From positions 88,283 to 152,282 of the forward strand of contig DHVG01000014.1 in NCBI GenBank assembly GCA_002412545.1: a DNA stretch of 64,000 nt, in the 5' to 3' direction. The notes under the pieces were generated by a model. That model was not told the origin of the DNA. It searched no databases and worked only from the letters and a program-made list of their open reading frames with translations. This DNA is from Elusimicrobia bacterium UBA5214 (lineage in GTDB: Bacteria; Elusimicrobiota; UBA5214). This document shows, one piece after another, positions 31,490 to 39,132 of the stretch. How positions within the stretch are numbered: the stretch's first letter is position 1; each line of letters starts with the position of its first letter. Position numbers and translations under genes: made by a program.

Positions 31490-32140
31490 ATGGCAATTGC
31501 AAGAGAAGAAACAAAAGAAATAATCGGGATACCCTGTCCACCGTGGATGAGCAGTATGTCCGACATTACTACGCAGGTATTATGTTTTTTTGTAATGCTT
31601 TTTGCATTTTTCGGTGCAAAAAAGATGGAACAACTTGAACGGATAGAAAAAAAAGTTGAAGTAATGATCAAAATGGAAGGGATAGAAGAGGTAAAAACGA
31701 AAATTGAACCTGAAAAAGGATTGGTTATTTCTTTAAAAGAGAAAATACTCTTTGAAACTGGTAAAGCTGACCTTTCTGACCAGGCAAAAACAATTTTGGA
31801 TAAGATGTATCCTATCTTTTTAAAAATCCCGAATACAATTATCGTTGAAGGACATACGGACAATGTGCCGATAAAGACGGTACAGTTTCCTTCTAACTGG
31901 GAACTTTCTACTGCCCGAGCGACACGGGTTGTGCGTTATTTGATTGAAGATAAGAATTTTCCTAAAGAAAGGATTTCGGCTACTGGTTACGGTGAATATC
32001 ACCCGGTTGTTTCTAATGATACACTGGAACGAAGAGCACAGAATCGGAGGGTAGATTTTGTTATTGAACCTCTGGGAGAGAAACAGAAAACTGCAGCGGA
32101 TAAACTTTTACTAATTGGTACTAAAACTCTTGAAGAATAA
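31490..32140 (+). CDS. motB: MotB stator subunit (channel aspartate present)
   Basis: 216 residues from ATG 31490, closely preceded by AGGAAG. The TM helix (about 26-43) starts PPWMSSMSDITTQVLCFFVMLF, with Asp25 at the position of the ion-carrying aspartate of MotB. An OmpA-type peptidoglycan-binding domain follows (VEGHTDNVPIKTVQFPSNWELSTARATR, GYGEYHPVVSNDTLERRAQNRRVDFVI). The C-terminal domain is almost identical to that of the preceding gene at protein and DNA level, while the N-terminal parts differ strongly. With MotA this would be the conducting stator pair. Confidence 0.9.
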   Translation: MAIAREETKEIIGIPCPPWMSSMSDITTQVLCFFVMLFAFFGAKKMEQLERIEKKVEVMIKMEGIEEVKTKIEPEKGLVISLKEKILFETGKADLSDQAKTILDKMYPIFLKIPNTIIVEGHTDNVPIKTVQFPSNWELSTARATRVVRYLIEDKNFPKERISATGYGEYHPVVSNDTLERRAQNRRVDFVIEPLGEKQKTAADKLLLIGTKTLEE

Positions 32141-32200
32141 GGGGCAATCGCCTCGGGAGACACTCACCTTAAGAGGCAATCACCTCAGGAGAGGGAGAAA
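32141..32200 (+). repeat. Two RGGYAATYRCCYC hairpins before ppdK
   Basis: GGGGCAATCGCCTC (32141-32154) and GAGGCAATCACCTC (32173-32186) are two copies of a small hairpin with GAGG/CCTC arms. The second leads directly into AGGAGAGGGAG, the probable ribosome site of ppdK. A third copy (27029-27042) lies just before the coiled-coil gene's ribosome site, and a related sequence is found inside the cysteine synthase gene (58169-58182). Confidence 0.6.
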
Positions 32201-32208
32201 AAATATTT

Positions 32209-34860
32209 ATGGCAAAGAAGTATATCTATTTTTTTGCTAACGGGTATGCGGAAGGTAATGCGAAAATGAAGGACTTGCTTGGTGGTAAGGGAGCAGGTTT
32301 AGCTGAGATGACCAATGCCGGTGTACCGGTCCCACCGGGGTTTACGATTACTACTGAGGTTTGTCGGTATTATTACAAACATCAAGGTAAATTACCGAAA
32401 GAATTAGATAGCCAGTTCAAAAAAGCGTTAGTAAGACTAGAAAAAGTTAATCGAAAAAAATTTGGTGATCCGGTAAATTCGCTTTTAGTTTCAGTGCGGA
32501 GTGGAGCAAAATATTCAATGCCCGGGATGATGGATACAATTCTTAATCTGGGGATGAATGATAAAGTTGTGCAGGGATTATCTCGTGCATCGGGTGACCC
32601 ACGGTTTGCCTGGGATGCTTATAGACGTTTTATTCAGATGTTTGGTAATGTAGTGAAAAGTATTGAGAAAAGCGATTTTGAACACATTTTAGAAAAAAGG
32701 AAAAAAGAAAAAAATGTTCAATTTGATACTGAACTTAATGCACAAGATTTGCAAGAGGTGGTTAGAGAATATAAAAAATTATACCGGGGAAAAACAGGTG
32801 AAGATTTTCCTCAAGAACCATTTTTACAATTTGAATTAGCACGAGATGCAGTATTTAAATCGTGGAATAATCCACGTGCAGTTACTTATCGGCGTCTGAA
32901 TAAAATTTCTGAAGATTTAGGTACCGCAGTTAATATACAAACGATGGTTTTTGGTAATTTAGGTGAAGATTCAGCAACTGGTGTTGGCTTTACTCGTAAT
33001 CCAGCTAACGGAGAAAGGGAGTTCTACGGTGAATATCTCATCAATGCACAGGGTGAGGATGTAGTCGCGGGTATTCGTACTCCGAAACCAATTAAAGAAC
33101 TGGGTAAAGAAATGTCTAAAGTTTACCAGCAATTGAAAAATATTACTACGCGTTTGGAGAAACATTATCGGGATGTTCAGGATTTTGAGTTTACTGTTGA
33201 AAAAGGTAAACTTTATCTTCTGCAAACACGAATTGGTAAACGTACGGCACAGGCAGCAATAAAAATTGCGGTAGATATGGTTAAAGAAAAATTGATTACT
33301 AAAGAAGAGGCAATTTTGCGGATTGACCCGGAACAGATTAACCAACTTCTTCATCCAGTAATTGACCCTAAAGCAAATCCAGAAGTAATTGCTCACGGGT
33401 TACCCGCGTCACCGGGTGCAGCGGTTGGGAAGGTAGTATTTGACGCAAATATAGCAGTAGAAAAGAGTAAAAATGAGCCGGTAATCTTAGTCCGTCTGGA
33501 GACAAATCCTGATGATATTCACGGTATGGATGCGGCTAAAGGTATTCTTACGGCACGGGGTGGAATGACTTCCCATGCGGCAGTAGTTGCCCGTGGTATG
33601 GGTAAACCATGTGTAGTAGGTTGCGAAGAAATTCTGATTAATTATCAAGAAAAATTTTTCAAAGTGAACAGTGTCGTCATTAGAGAAGATGAATGGATTA
33701 CTGTTGATGGTTCTACGGGAAGAGCGATCCGGGGTAGGGTACCTTTAGTTGAGCCGAGTGTCTCCGGTGAATTTGCTACTTTTATGTCTTGGGTAGATGA
33801 ATTGAGAAAATTAAAAGTCCGGGCAAATGCGGATATTCCGCGGGATGCAAGGGTGGCTCGGCAGTTTGGTGCGGAAGGGATTGGTCTCTGTCGTACTGAA
33901 CATATGTTTTTTGCTAAAGACCGGCTACCATTGATGCAAGAAATGATTATTGCCGATAATGAAACTGAACGAAGAAAAGCGTTAGATAAACTCTTTCCTT
34001 TACAGAAGAATGATTTTCTTGGTCTTTTCCGTGAAATGAAAGGTTATCCGGTAACGATTCGTACTTTAGATCCCCCCTTACACGAATTCTTACCGAAGAC
34101 AGAAAAGGAATCCGAAGAATTAAGCAAAAAGATTAGTATTCCAAAAGAAAAAATTTGGAACAAATCACTCACCTTGCATGAGTTTAATCCAATGCTTGGA
34201 CATCGTGGTTGTCGTCTGGGAATAACCTATCCAGAAATTACTGAAATGCAGGCACGAGCAATCTTGGAAGCAGCAGTGGAATTGGCGAAAGTAGGTGATA
34301 TAATAATTCCAGAAATTATGATACCTTTAGTTGGTACTTTAGAAGAATTCCAAGACCAACGGGCAATTGTTGACCGTGTAGCAAAAGAAGTAATGGAAAA
34401 ATACGGAATAAAAATAAAGTATCTTGTCGGAACAATGATTGAAATACCACGGGCAGCAATTACTGCCGATGAGATTGCTTCCAGTGCTGAATTTTTTTCC
34501 TTTGGGACGAATGATTTAACTCAGATGACTTATGGTTTTTCTCGTGATGATGCGGGTAAATTCATTAGAATTTATCGTGAGAAAAAAATCTTGAAAGAAG
34601 ACCCTTTCCAAACTTTAGACCAAAATGGAGTAGGTCAACTTATAGAAATTGGTATAAAGAAAGGTCGAAAAAAGAAAAAAGATTTAAAAATTGGTATCTG
34701 TGGCGAACATGGAGGTGACCCGGAATCAGTAAAATTCTGTCATCGGGTCGGGATGAGTTATGTTTCCGCTTCGCCTTATCGGGTGCCTTTAGCACGGCTT
34801 GCCTTAGCCCAGGCAACAATTGGAGAAAAGAAAAAAATTCTTGAGCATACTTCTAAGTAA
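32209..34860 (+). CDS. ppdK: Pyruvate, phosphate dikinase
   Basis: 883 residues, the normal length. It interconverts pyruvate, ATP and phosphate with phosphoenolpyruvate, AMP and pyrophosphate in the cytoplasm, in glycolysis or gluconeogenesis. N-terminal nucleotide-binding half (GGKGAGLAEMTNAGVPVPPGFTITT, SVRSGAKYSMPGMMDT), central phosphohistidine domain with GGMTSHAAVVARGMGKPCV (His456) and C-terminal PEP/pyruvate barrel (GFFS-type FFSFGTNDLTQMTYGFSRDD, GICGEHGGDPESVKF with the catalytic Cys, and SASPYRVPLARLALAQA). The ATG at 32209 follows AGGAGAGGGAG at an 11-14 nt distance. It is preceded by two small repeat hairpins and is 14 bp from rpsF, so it may be co-transcribed with the ribosomal genes. 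Confidence 0.97.
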   Translation: MAKKYIYFFANGYAEGNAKMKDLLGGKGAGLAEMTNAGVPVPPGFTITTEVCRYYYKHQGKLPKELDSQFKKALVRLEKVNRKKFGDPVNSLLVSVRSGAKYSMPGMMDTILNLGMNDKVVQGLSRASGDPRFAWDAYRRFIQMFGNVVKSIEKSDFEHILEKRKKEKNVQFDTELNAQDLQEVVREYKKLYRGKTGEDFPQEPFLQFELARDAVFKSWNNPRAVTYRRLNKISEDLGTAVNIQTMVFGNLGEDSATGVGFTRNPANGEREFYGEYLINAQGEDVVAGIRTPKPIKELGKEMSKVYQQLKNITTRLEKHYRDVQDFEFTVEKGKLYLLQTRIGKRTAQAAIKIAVDMVKEKLITKEEAILRIDPEQINQLLHPVIDPKANPEVIAHGLPASPGAAVGKVVFDANIAVEKSKNEPVILVRLETNPDDIHGMDAAKGILTARGGMTSHAAVVARGMGKPCVVGCEEILINYQEKFFKVNSVVIREDEWITVDGSTGRAIRGRVPLVEPSVSGEFATFMSWVDELRKLKVRANADIPRDARVARQFGAEGIGLCRTEHMFFAKDRLPLMQEMIIADNETERRKALDKLFPLQKNDFLGLFREMKGYPVTIRTLDPPLHEFLPKTEKESEELSKKISIPKEKIWNKSLTLHEFNPMLGHRGCRLGITYPEITEMQARAILEAAVELAKVGDIIIPEIMIPLVGTLEEFQDQRAIVDRVAKEVMEKYGIKIKYLVGTMIEIPRAAITADEIASSAEFFSFGTNDLTQMTYGFSRDDAGKFIRIYREKKILKEDPFQTLDQNGVGQLIEIGIKKGRKKKKDLKIGICGEHGGDPESVKFCHRVGMSYVSASPYRVPLARLALAQATIGEKKKILEHTSK

Positions 34861-34874
34861 AAAGGAGAGTAAAG

Positions 34875-35210
34875 ATGAATTTCTATGAAACAATTTTTGT
34901 CTGTTCACCGTTGTTAAATGAAGAAGAAATTGATGCACTTATTAATAAAGTTAAAAGTTTAATTGTTAAAGAAGGTGGAGAAATAAAGAATGTAAACAAA
35001 TGGGGTAAAAAGAAACTTGCTTATCCGATTAAGCGACACCGGGAAGGATTTTATGTAATCTTAGAATTTTATTCTCCAACAGAAAAAATTAAAGAATTAG
35101 AAAATTTATATCGGGTAACTGACAAGATTATTCGTTATTTAACCGTAAGAAAAGAAGAGCCTGTACCCGTTTCGCCACGAAGCGAACCTGTCATTGCTGA
35201 AAAAAAGTAG
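34875..35210 (+). CDS. rpsF: Ribosomal protein bS6
   Basis: 111 residues. The S6 fold is evident from MNFYETIFVCSPLLNEEEIDALI, GGEIKNVNKWGKKKLAYPIKRHREGFYVILEF and RVTDKIIRYLTVRKE. A strong ribosome site (AAAGGAG) lies 8 nt before ATG. It opens the standard rpsF-ssb-rpsR-rplI-dnaB order. The last 15 residues (PVPVSPRSEPVIAEKK) are low complexity; the DNA there contains TTCGC...GCGAA arms, so the tail may be repeat-derived, which S6 tails tolerate. Confidence 0.97.
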   Translation: MNFYETIFVCSPLLNEEEIDALINKVKSLIVKEGGEIKNVNKWGKKKLAYPIKRHREGFYVILEFYSPTEKIKELENLYRVTDKIIRYLTVRKEEPVPVSPRSEPVIAEKK

Positions 35211-35268
35211 TTGAGAAAAAAGGTCACCTCTTGGGTGGCCTGCCGATGAGGCAGGAGGAAATAAAAAG

Positions 35269-35721
35269 ATGAATTTACGCATACCTGAACAGAATAAAGT
35301 TCTTCTTGTGGGAAGGTTGACTCGTGACCCGGATTTGCGTTTTACTCCTCAAGGAAAACCAGTCTGCCGTTTGAGTCTTGCGGTCAATCGCCGTTATAAA
35401 GATTCAAACGGGGAATGGCGCGATGAAACTGCTTTTGTTCCGGTTGTCGTCTGGCAGGAATTAGCTGAACGTTGTGCTCGAATGTTAAAGAAAGCAAGTC
35501 CGATTTCTTTAGAAGGAAGGTTAAATACTCGAAAATGGATAACCAAAGAAGGTGAAAATCGTTCAGTTTTAGAAGTTGTTGCTCAACGGATACAGTTCTT
35601 AAGTAAAGAGGATATCCTTCCAGAAGAAGAATCCGAAACAAGGATTTCTTCTGCATCGGCTGAGAATGATTCAGTAACCGAAGAACAAACTACAAAATCA
35701 GATGAAGATGTGCCATTTTAA
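35269..35721 (+). CDS. ssb: Single-stranded DNA-binding protein
   Basis: 150 residues. OB-fold domain (residues 8-110): NKVLLVGRLTRDPDLRFTPQGKPVCRLSLAVNR, then WRDETAFVPVVVWQELAERCARMLKKASPISLEGRL, followed by a flexible acidic tail ending DEDVPF, the usual partner-binding tip (DDIPF type). It binds ssDNA during replication and repair. The ribosome site GGAGG lies 9 nt before ATG, after a hairpin element GAGGCAGGAGG. It is placed between S6 and S18, as in most bacteria. Confidence 0.96.
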   Translation: MNLRIPEQNKVLLVGRLTRDPDLRFTPQGKPVCRLSLAVNRRYKDSNGEWRDETAFVPVVVWQELAERCARMLKKASPISLEGRLNTRKWITKEGENRSVLEVVAQRIQFLSKEDILPEEESETRISSASAENDSVTEEQTTKSDEDVPF

Positions 35722-35804
35722 TCCGTATAAGTTTATTTACGGGTGTAGAAACTCCCCTTGAGCAGATTCAAAAATAGATAATCAAACAGGAGGAAAGAAA
35801 AAAG

Positions 35805-36041
35805 GTGAGAAAAATTGCTCCGAGAAAATTTAAAGGTAAAGTTTGTCGTTTTTGTGTTGAAAGAATTGATACACCTAATTTTAGGGAAGTAAACATTTTG
35901 CGACGGTACATTAGTGACCGTGGGAAAATTGTCTCTTCACGAACAACTGGTACTTGTGCTTATCATCAAAGAAAATTGGCAATTGCGCTTAAACGAGCAC
36001 GGCATTTAGCACTTTTACCTTTTACAACTGTAAGACCATGA
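35805..36041 (+). CDS. rpsR: Ribosomal protein bS18
   Basis: 78 residues, starting at GTG 35805 with AGGAGG 11 nt upstream. The S18 core is clear: ILRRYISDRGKIVSSRTTGTCAYHQRKLAIALKRARHLALLPF. It has the four-ligand zinc form: CRFC near the N-terminus and CAYH later. Its stop overlaps the rplI start (ATGA). Confidence 0.95.
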   Translation: MRKIAPRKFKGKVCRFCVERIDTPNFREVNILRRYISDRGKIVSSRTTGTCAYHQRKLAIALKRARHLALLPFTTVRP

Positions 36042-36532
36042 AAATTATTTTGCAGACCGATGTGTTTAATTTAGGTAAAGCAGGTGAAATTAAAGAAGTA
36101 TCCCCCGGATATGCACGAAATTATCTCTTTCCTAAAAGTTTAGCCTTGACCGCTGACGAGGAAAATATCCGTCTCTGGGAAGAGAAAAAAAAATTAGCCG
36201 AAAAAAAGGAATTAAAAAAGTTTAAACAGGCGGAAGAATTAGCACAAAAATTAGAAAAAGTATCTTGTACAATTACTGTGAAAAGTGGCGAAGAAGAAAA
36301 AATCTTTGGTGCAGTAAATAATGCGGATATTGCTGAGGAATTAAGTAAACAGGGAATAAATATCGATAAAAAAGATATTCTTTTACCTGAGCCAATTCGT
36401 CATCTCGGTGCTTATATTGTTGAAGTTCAAGTTCATCAGCGAGTGACTGCCAAGTTGAAATTATGGGTCGTCTCGGGAGGCGTAAAGCCTCGTGGAGGCC
36501 ACGCCTCTTTACGAGGAGAAACCAATGGTTGA
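36038..36532 (+). CDS. rplI: Ribosomal protein bL9 with repeat-derived C-terminal tail
   Basis: 164 residues; L9 is usually about 148-150. N-domain MKIILQTDVFNLGKAGEIKEVSPGYARNYLFPKSLA, long connecting helix, then the C-domain with GKxFGAV-like KIFGAVNNADIAEEL and KLKLWVV. The normal end would be at VV plus one or two residues; instead SGGVKPRGGHASLRGETNG follows. That tail is encoded by a palindromic element (36479-36518) with a close relative in non-coding DNA at 61847-61885. The gene overlaps rpsR by 4 nt and dnaB by 8 nt. Confidence 0.95.
   Translation: MKIILQTDVFNLGKAGEIKEVSPGYARNYLFPKSLALTADEENIRLWEEKKKLAEKKELKKFKQAEELAQKLEKVSCTITVKSGEEEKIFGAVNNADIAEELSKQGINIDKKDILLPEPIRHLGAYIVEVQVHQRVTAKLKLWVVSGGVKPRGGHASLRGETNG
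36479..36518 (+). repeat. Palindromic element forming the L9 tail and dnaB ribosome site
   Basis: GGCGTAAAGCC and CTTTACGAGG flank a centre with GGAGGCC-ACGCCTC. The same arrangement (GGCGTAAAGCCCCG, GGGGGCACGCTC, CTTTACGGGG) occurs at 61847-61885 outside genes. The element's end, ACGAGGAG, supplies the dnaB ribosome site. Confidence 0.7.
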
Positions 36533-37868
36533 AATTATAGAAAAAATGCCTCCTCAAGCGATAGAAGCTGAAATGGCTGTTTTGGGTTCAATGCTCATTG
36601 AAGAAGAAGTAGTTGAGAAAGTAATTAATTTATTGAGTGAAAAAAGTTTCTACAAAGAAGCACATCAACAGATTTATCGTGCTCTATGCCAGCTCTATGA
36701 GAAAAATAGAGCAGTTGACCTTGTCACTTTGACTGAAGAATTAAAACGAGAAAAAATTTTATCGGATATTGGTGGTGTCGCTTACCTAAATAGTTTAATC
36801 AACTCAGTTACTACTACGGCTAATGTTGAAGATTATGCTGCAATCGTCCGAGAAAAAGTAATCCTTCGTGAATTGATTAAAGTTTCTACTAATATTATTG
36901 CTGAATGTTATCGTGAACCGGAGGATGCCAAACTTTTACTTGACCGTGCAGAACAGCAAATATTTTCTATTGCTCAACGGAGAAAGACACAACAACTTAT
37001 TGAAATTAAGACTTATTTGCATTCGGTTTTAGATAAAGCAGAATCGCTCTATCAAGGTAAAGGATTAATTACTGGTATACCAACCGGATATGTGAAATTT
37101 GACACTCTTACAGCGGGTTTACATCCTTCAAATTTAATCATTATTGCGGCACGTCCAAGTATGGGTAAAACTTCGTTATGTTTAAATATTGCCGAAAATA
37201 TTGCTTTAAAAGAAAAAATTCCGGTAGCAATTTTTTCTTTAGAAATGTCCGTGGAAGAAATTTTACTGCGCTTGCTTTGTTCCAATGCCAGTGTAAACAT
37301 TAGTGATTTACGTCGTGGATATACTGCGGTAAAAAAAACATTTCGTGCTTTAACTGATGCTGCTTCCCGTCTTTCCGAAGCACCAATTTACTTAAGCGAA
37401 TCACCAAATTTTACGGTTGACGATATTCGTACAGAAGCCCGTCGTTTAGTTGCCGAAAAAGGACAGATTTTGCTGATTATTGACTATTTACAACTTCTGG
37501 CTGGTTTTTCCTCACGGTATGAATCAAGACAACAAGAAATTTCGGATATTTCGCGCTCCCTGAAAAATTTATCTCGCGATTTAAAAATACCAGTAATCGC
37601 GGTTTCTCAACTTTCTCGTCGTCCAGAAGAAAAAGAACGTGCCGGACGACCAAGATTATCTGATTTACGGGAATCCGGTGCTTTAGAACAGGATGCGGAT
37701 GTGGTTGCTTTCATTTATCAGGAACAAGTGAACAAACCCGAAGATAAAGAACTTGAAGGGAGAGTAAAAAAAATTCTTGTCGCTAAACAGCGTAACGGTC
37801 CCACTGGCGAATTTGAACTTACTTTTCTTAAAGAATATACCCGATTTGAAAATTTAATTGAAACATAA
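36525..37868 (+). CDS. dnaB: Replicative DNA helicase DnaB
   Basis: 447 residues from ATG 36525, with AGGAG 6 nt upstream; an open frame back to 36492 is repeat sequence. N-terminal domain MPPQAIEAEMAVLGSMLI...VDLVTLTEELK, then the RecA-type ATPase: GIPTGYVKFDTLTAGLHPSNLIIIAARPSMGKTSLCLNIA (Walker A), SLEMSVEEILLRLL, ILLIIDYLQLL (Walker B), VIAVSQLSRRPEEK and SDLRESGALEQDADVVAFIYQ. The hexamer unwinds DNA at the fork. It follows rplI in the conserved order; 2 nt separate its stop from alr. Confidence 0.97.
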   Translation: MVEIIEKMPPQAIEAEMAVLGSMLIEEEVVEKVINLLSEKSFYKEAHQQIYRALCQLYEKNRAVDLVTLTEELKREKILSDIGGVAYLNSLINSVTTTANVEDYAAIVREKVILRELIKVSTNIIAECYREPEDAKLLLDRAEQQIFSIAQRRKTQQLIEIKTYLHSVLDKAESLYQGKGLITGIPTGYVKFDTLTAGLHPSNLIIIAARPSMGKTSLCLNIAENIALKEKIPVAIFSLEMSVEEILLRLLCSNASVNISDLRRGYTAVKKTFRALTDAASRLSEAPIYLSESPNFTVDDIRTEARRLVAEKGQILLIIDYLQLLAGFSSRYESRQQEISDISRSLKNLSRDLKIPVIAVSQLSRRPEEKERAGRPRLSDLRESGALEQDADVVAFIYQEQVNKPEDKELEGRVKKILVAKQRNGPTGEFELTFLKEYTRFENLIET

Positions 37869-37870
37869 AA

Positions 37871-39127
37871 ATGAACTTTTATCGACCAACTTGGGTGGAG
37901 ATTGACCTCAATGCTTTTATTCATAATTTTTTAGTAATTAAAAAAAAACTTCACCCCGTTAGAAATTCCGTAGAGTTGACCGAAGAGACGAAATCTTCTG
38001 GTAAGGAGATTAAAGGTTCCGACATTTCTAACGGGGTAAAAATTTTAGCCGTAGTTAAAGCCGACGCCTACGGACATGGGGCAATACCGTTGGTCCGTAA
38101 GTTTCTTCAATATGGAGGCGATTATCTAGGTGTGTCCAGTATTGAAGAAGGGATAATTTTGCGCCGTGCTGGTATCCCAATTCCAATCCTTATTCTTGGT
38201 AGTATCTATCCCTACGAAACATTCCCACAAATTTTTGAATATAATCTAACCCCTACTGTTGCTAGTCTTCCGGTTATTGAAGAACTTAATCGTTTAGCAA
38301 AAAATTATCAATCCGTCTCAGGCAGACTCCCGGTTCATCTCAAAATTGATACTGGTATGGGAAGAATTGGTATTTCGCCATCTCTGGTAAGTGGATTAGT
38401 GAAAAAAATTTTCAATTCAAATTTGATTCTAGAAGGTATTTATAGTCATCTTGCTTCTGCGGCTCTTGACCTTGAATATACTTCTCTGCAGATTGATATT
38501 TTAAAGAAAATAAAAGATGAACTTGACAAGGAGGGAGTAATCGTTCCTTATTACCATATTGCGAATTCAGCAGCGTTTCTTCGTCATCCGGAGAGTTGGG
38601 AATATTTTAATCTTGTTCGTCTAGGATTATTGCTTTATGGACTTCTACCTTACAAAGATGCGAGGAAAGATATTGAAGTTAAACCAGTGTTAAGTTTAAA
38701 AACAAAAATTGTTTTTTTGAAAAAAGTTCCTGCTGGTAGAAAGATAAGTTACGGAGGAACATTTGTCACGAAAAGGGAATCATGGATTGCTACTTTGCCG
38801 ATTGGTTATGCGGATGGATATAGTCGTTTTCTTTCTAACCCCTGCCCGTCCTCCCCGGGGGACTTTGGCAGACGGGGTGGAGAAGTTTTAGTCAAAGGTA
38901 ACCGTGTGCCGGTAATTGGTCGGGTGACGATGGATATGATTATGGTTGACCTTACTGACCTTATTTCTGCAGGAATACCGATAGAAGTTGGCGAGGAAGT
39001 AGTACTCATTGGTGAACAGGGGAGGGGAAGAATTACGGTTGAAGAATTGGCGGAGAAAATTGGGACAATTAGTTATGAAATCGTTTGTGGTTTAAGTAAG
39101 CGTCTCCCGCGGGTTTACCGAGAATAA
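37871..39127 (+). CDS. alr: Alanine racemase with two in-frame repeat insertions
   Basis: 418 residues, about 45 longer than usual. PLP-dependent enzyme making D-alanine for peptidoglycan. Motifs: PLP-lysine VKADAYGHG (about residue 62), HLKIDTGMGRIG, HIANSAA, the catalytic tyrosine region KISYGGTF, VGRVTMDMIMVD and GTISYEIVCGLSKRLPRVY. Two stretches do not belong to the family: residues about 28-56 (37951-38038), placed just before VKILAVVKADAYGHG, and 13 residues within YSRFLSN..GEVLVKG (38840-38878). Both keep the frame and lie in surface segments between core elements, so the enzyme could still work. It is 6 bp from mlaE. Confidence 0.95.
   Translation: MNFYRPTWVEIDLNAFIHNFLVIKKKLHPVRNSVELTEETKSSGKEIKGSDISNGVKILAVVKADAYGHGAIPLVRKFLQYGGDYLGVSSIEEGIILRRAGIPIPILILGSIYPYETFPQIFEYNLTPTVASLPVIEELNRLAKNYQSVSGRLPVHLKIDTGMGRIGISPSLVSGLVKKIFNSNLILEGIYSHLASAALDLEYTSLQIDILKKIKDELDKEGVIVPYYHIANSAAFLRHPESWEYFNLVRLGLLLYGLLPYKDARKDIEVKPVLSLKTKIVFLKKVPAGRKISYGGTFVTKRESWIATLPIGYADGYSRFLSNPCPSSPGDFGRRGGEVLVKGNRVPVIGRVTMDMIMVDLTDLISAGIPIEVGEEVVLIGEQGRGRITVEELAEKIGTISYEIVCGLSKRLPRVYRE
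37951..38038 (+). repeat. Palindromic insertion 1 within alr
   Basis: The perfect 13-bp arms CCCCGTTAGAAAT (37954-37966) and ATTTCTAACGGGG (38024-38036) bound about 57 nt. The insertion adds about 29 codons upstream of the PLP-lysine motif with no frame change. Confidence 0.8.
38840..38878 (+). repeat. Insertion 2 within alr
   Basis: Thirteen GC-rich codons (CCTGCCCGTC...CCCCGGGGG...GGCAGACGGG) interrupt the conserved stretch that normally reads GYADGYSR.LSN.GEVL. The centre CCCCGGGG is self-complementary, and the flanks CTGCCCGTC / GGCAGACGGG pair partly. Confidence 0.6.
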
Positions 39128-39132
39128 AAAAA

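Noticed and set aside
29945..32140. ExbB/ExbD or TolQ/TolR instead of MotA/MotB
   Set aside because: The four-helix protein with PAWG and NPI prolines, the adjacent flbD and the OmpA-type peptidoglycan domains fit MotA/MotB; ExbD and TolR lack the OmpA domain.
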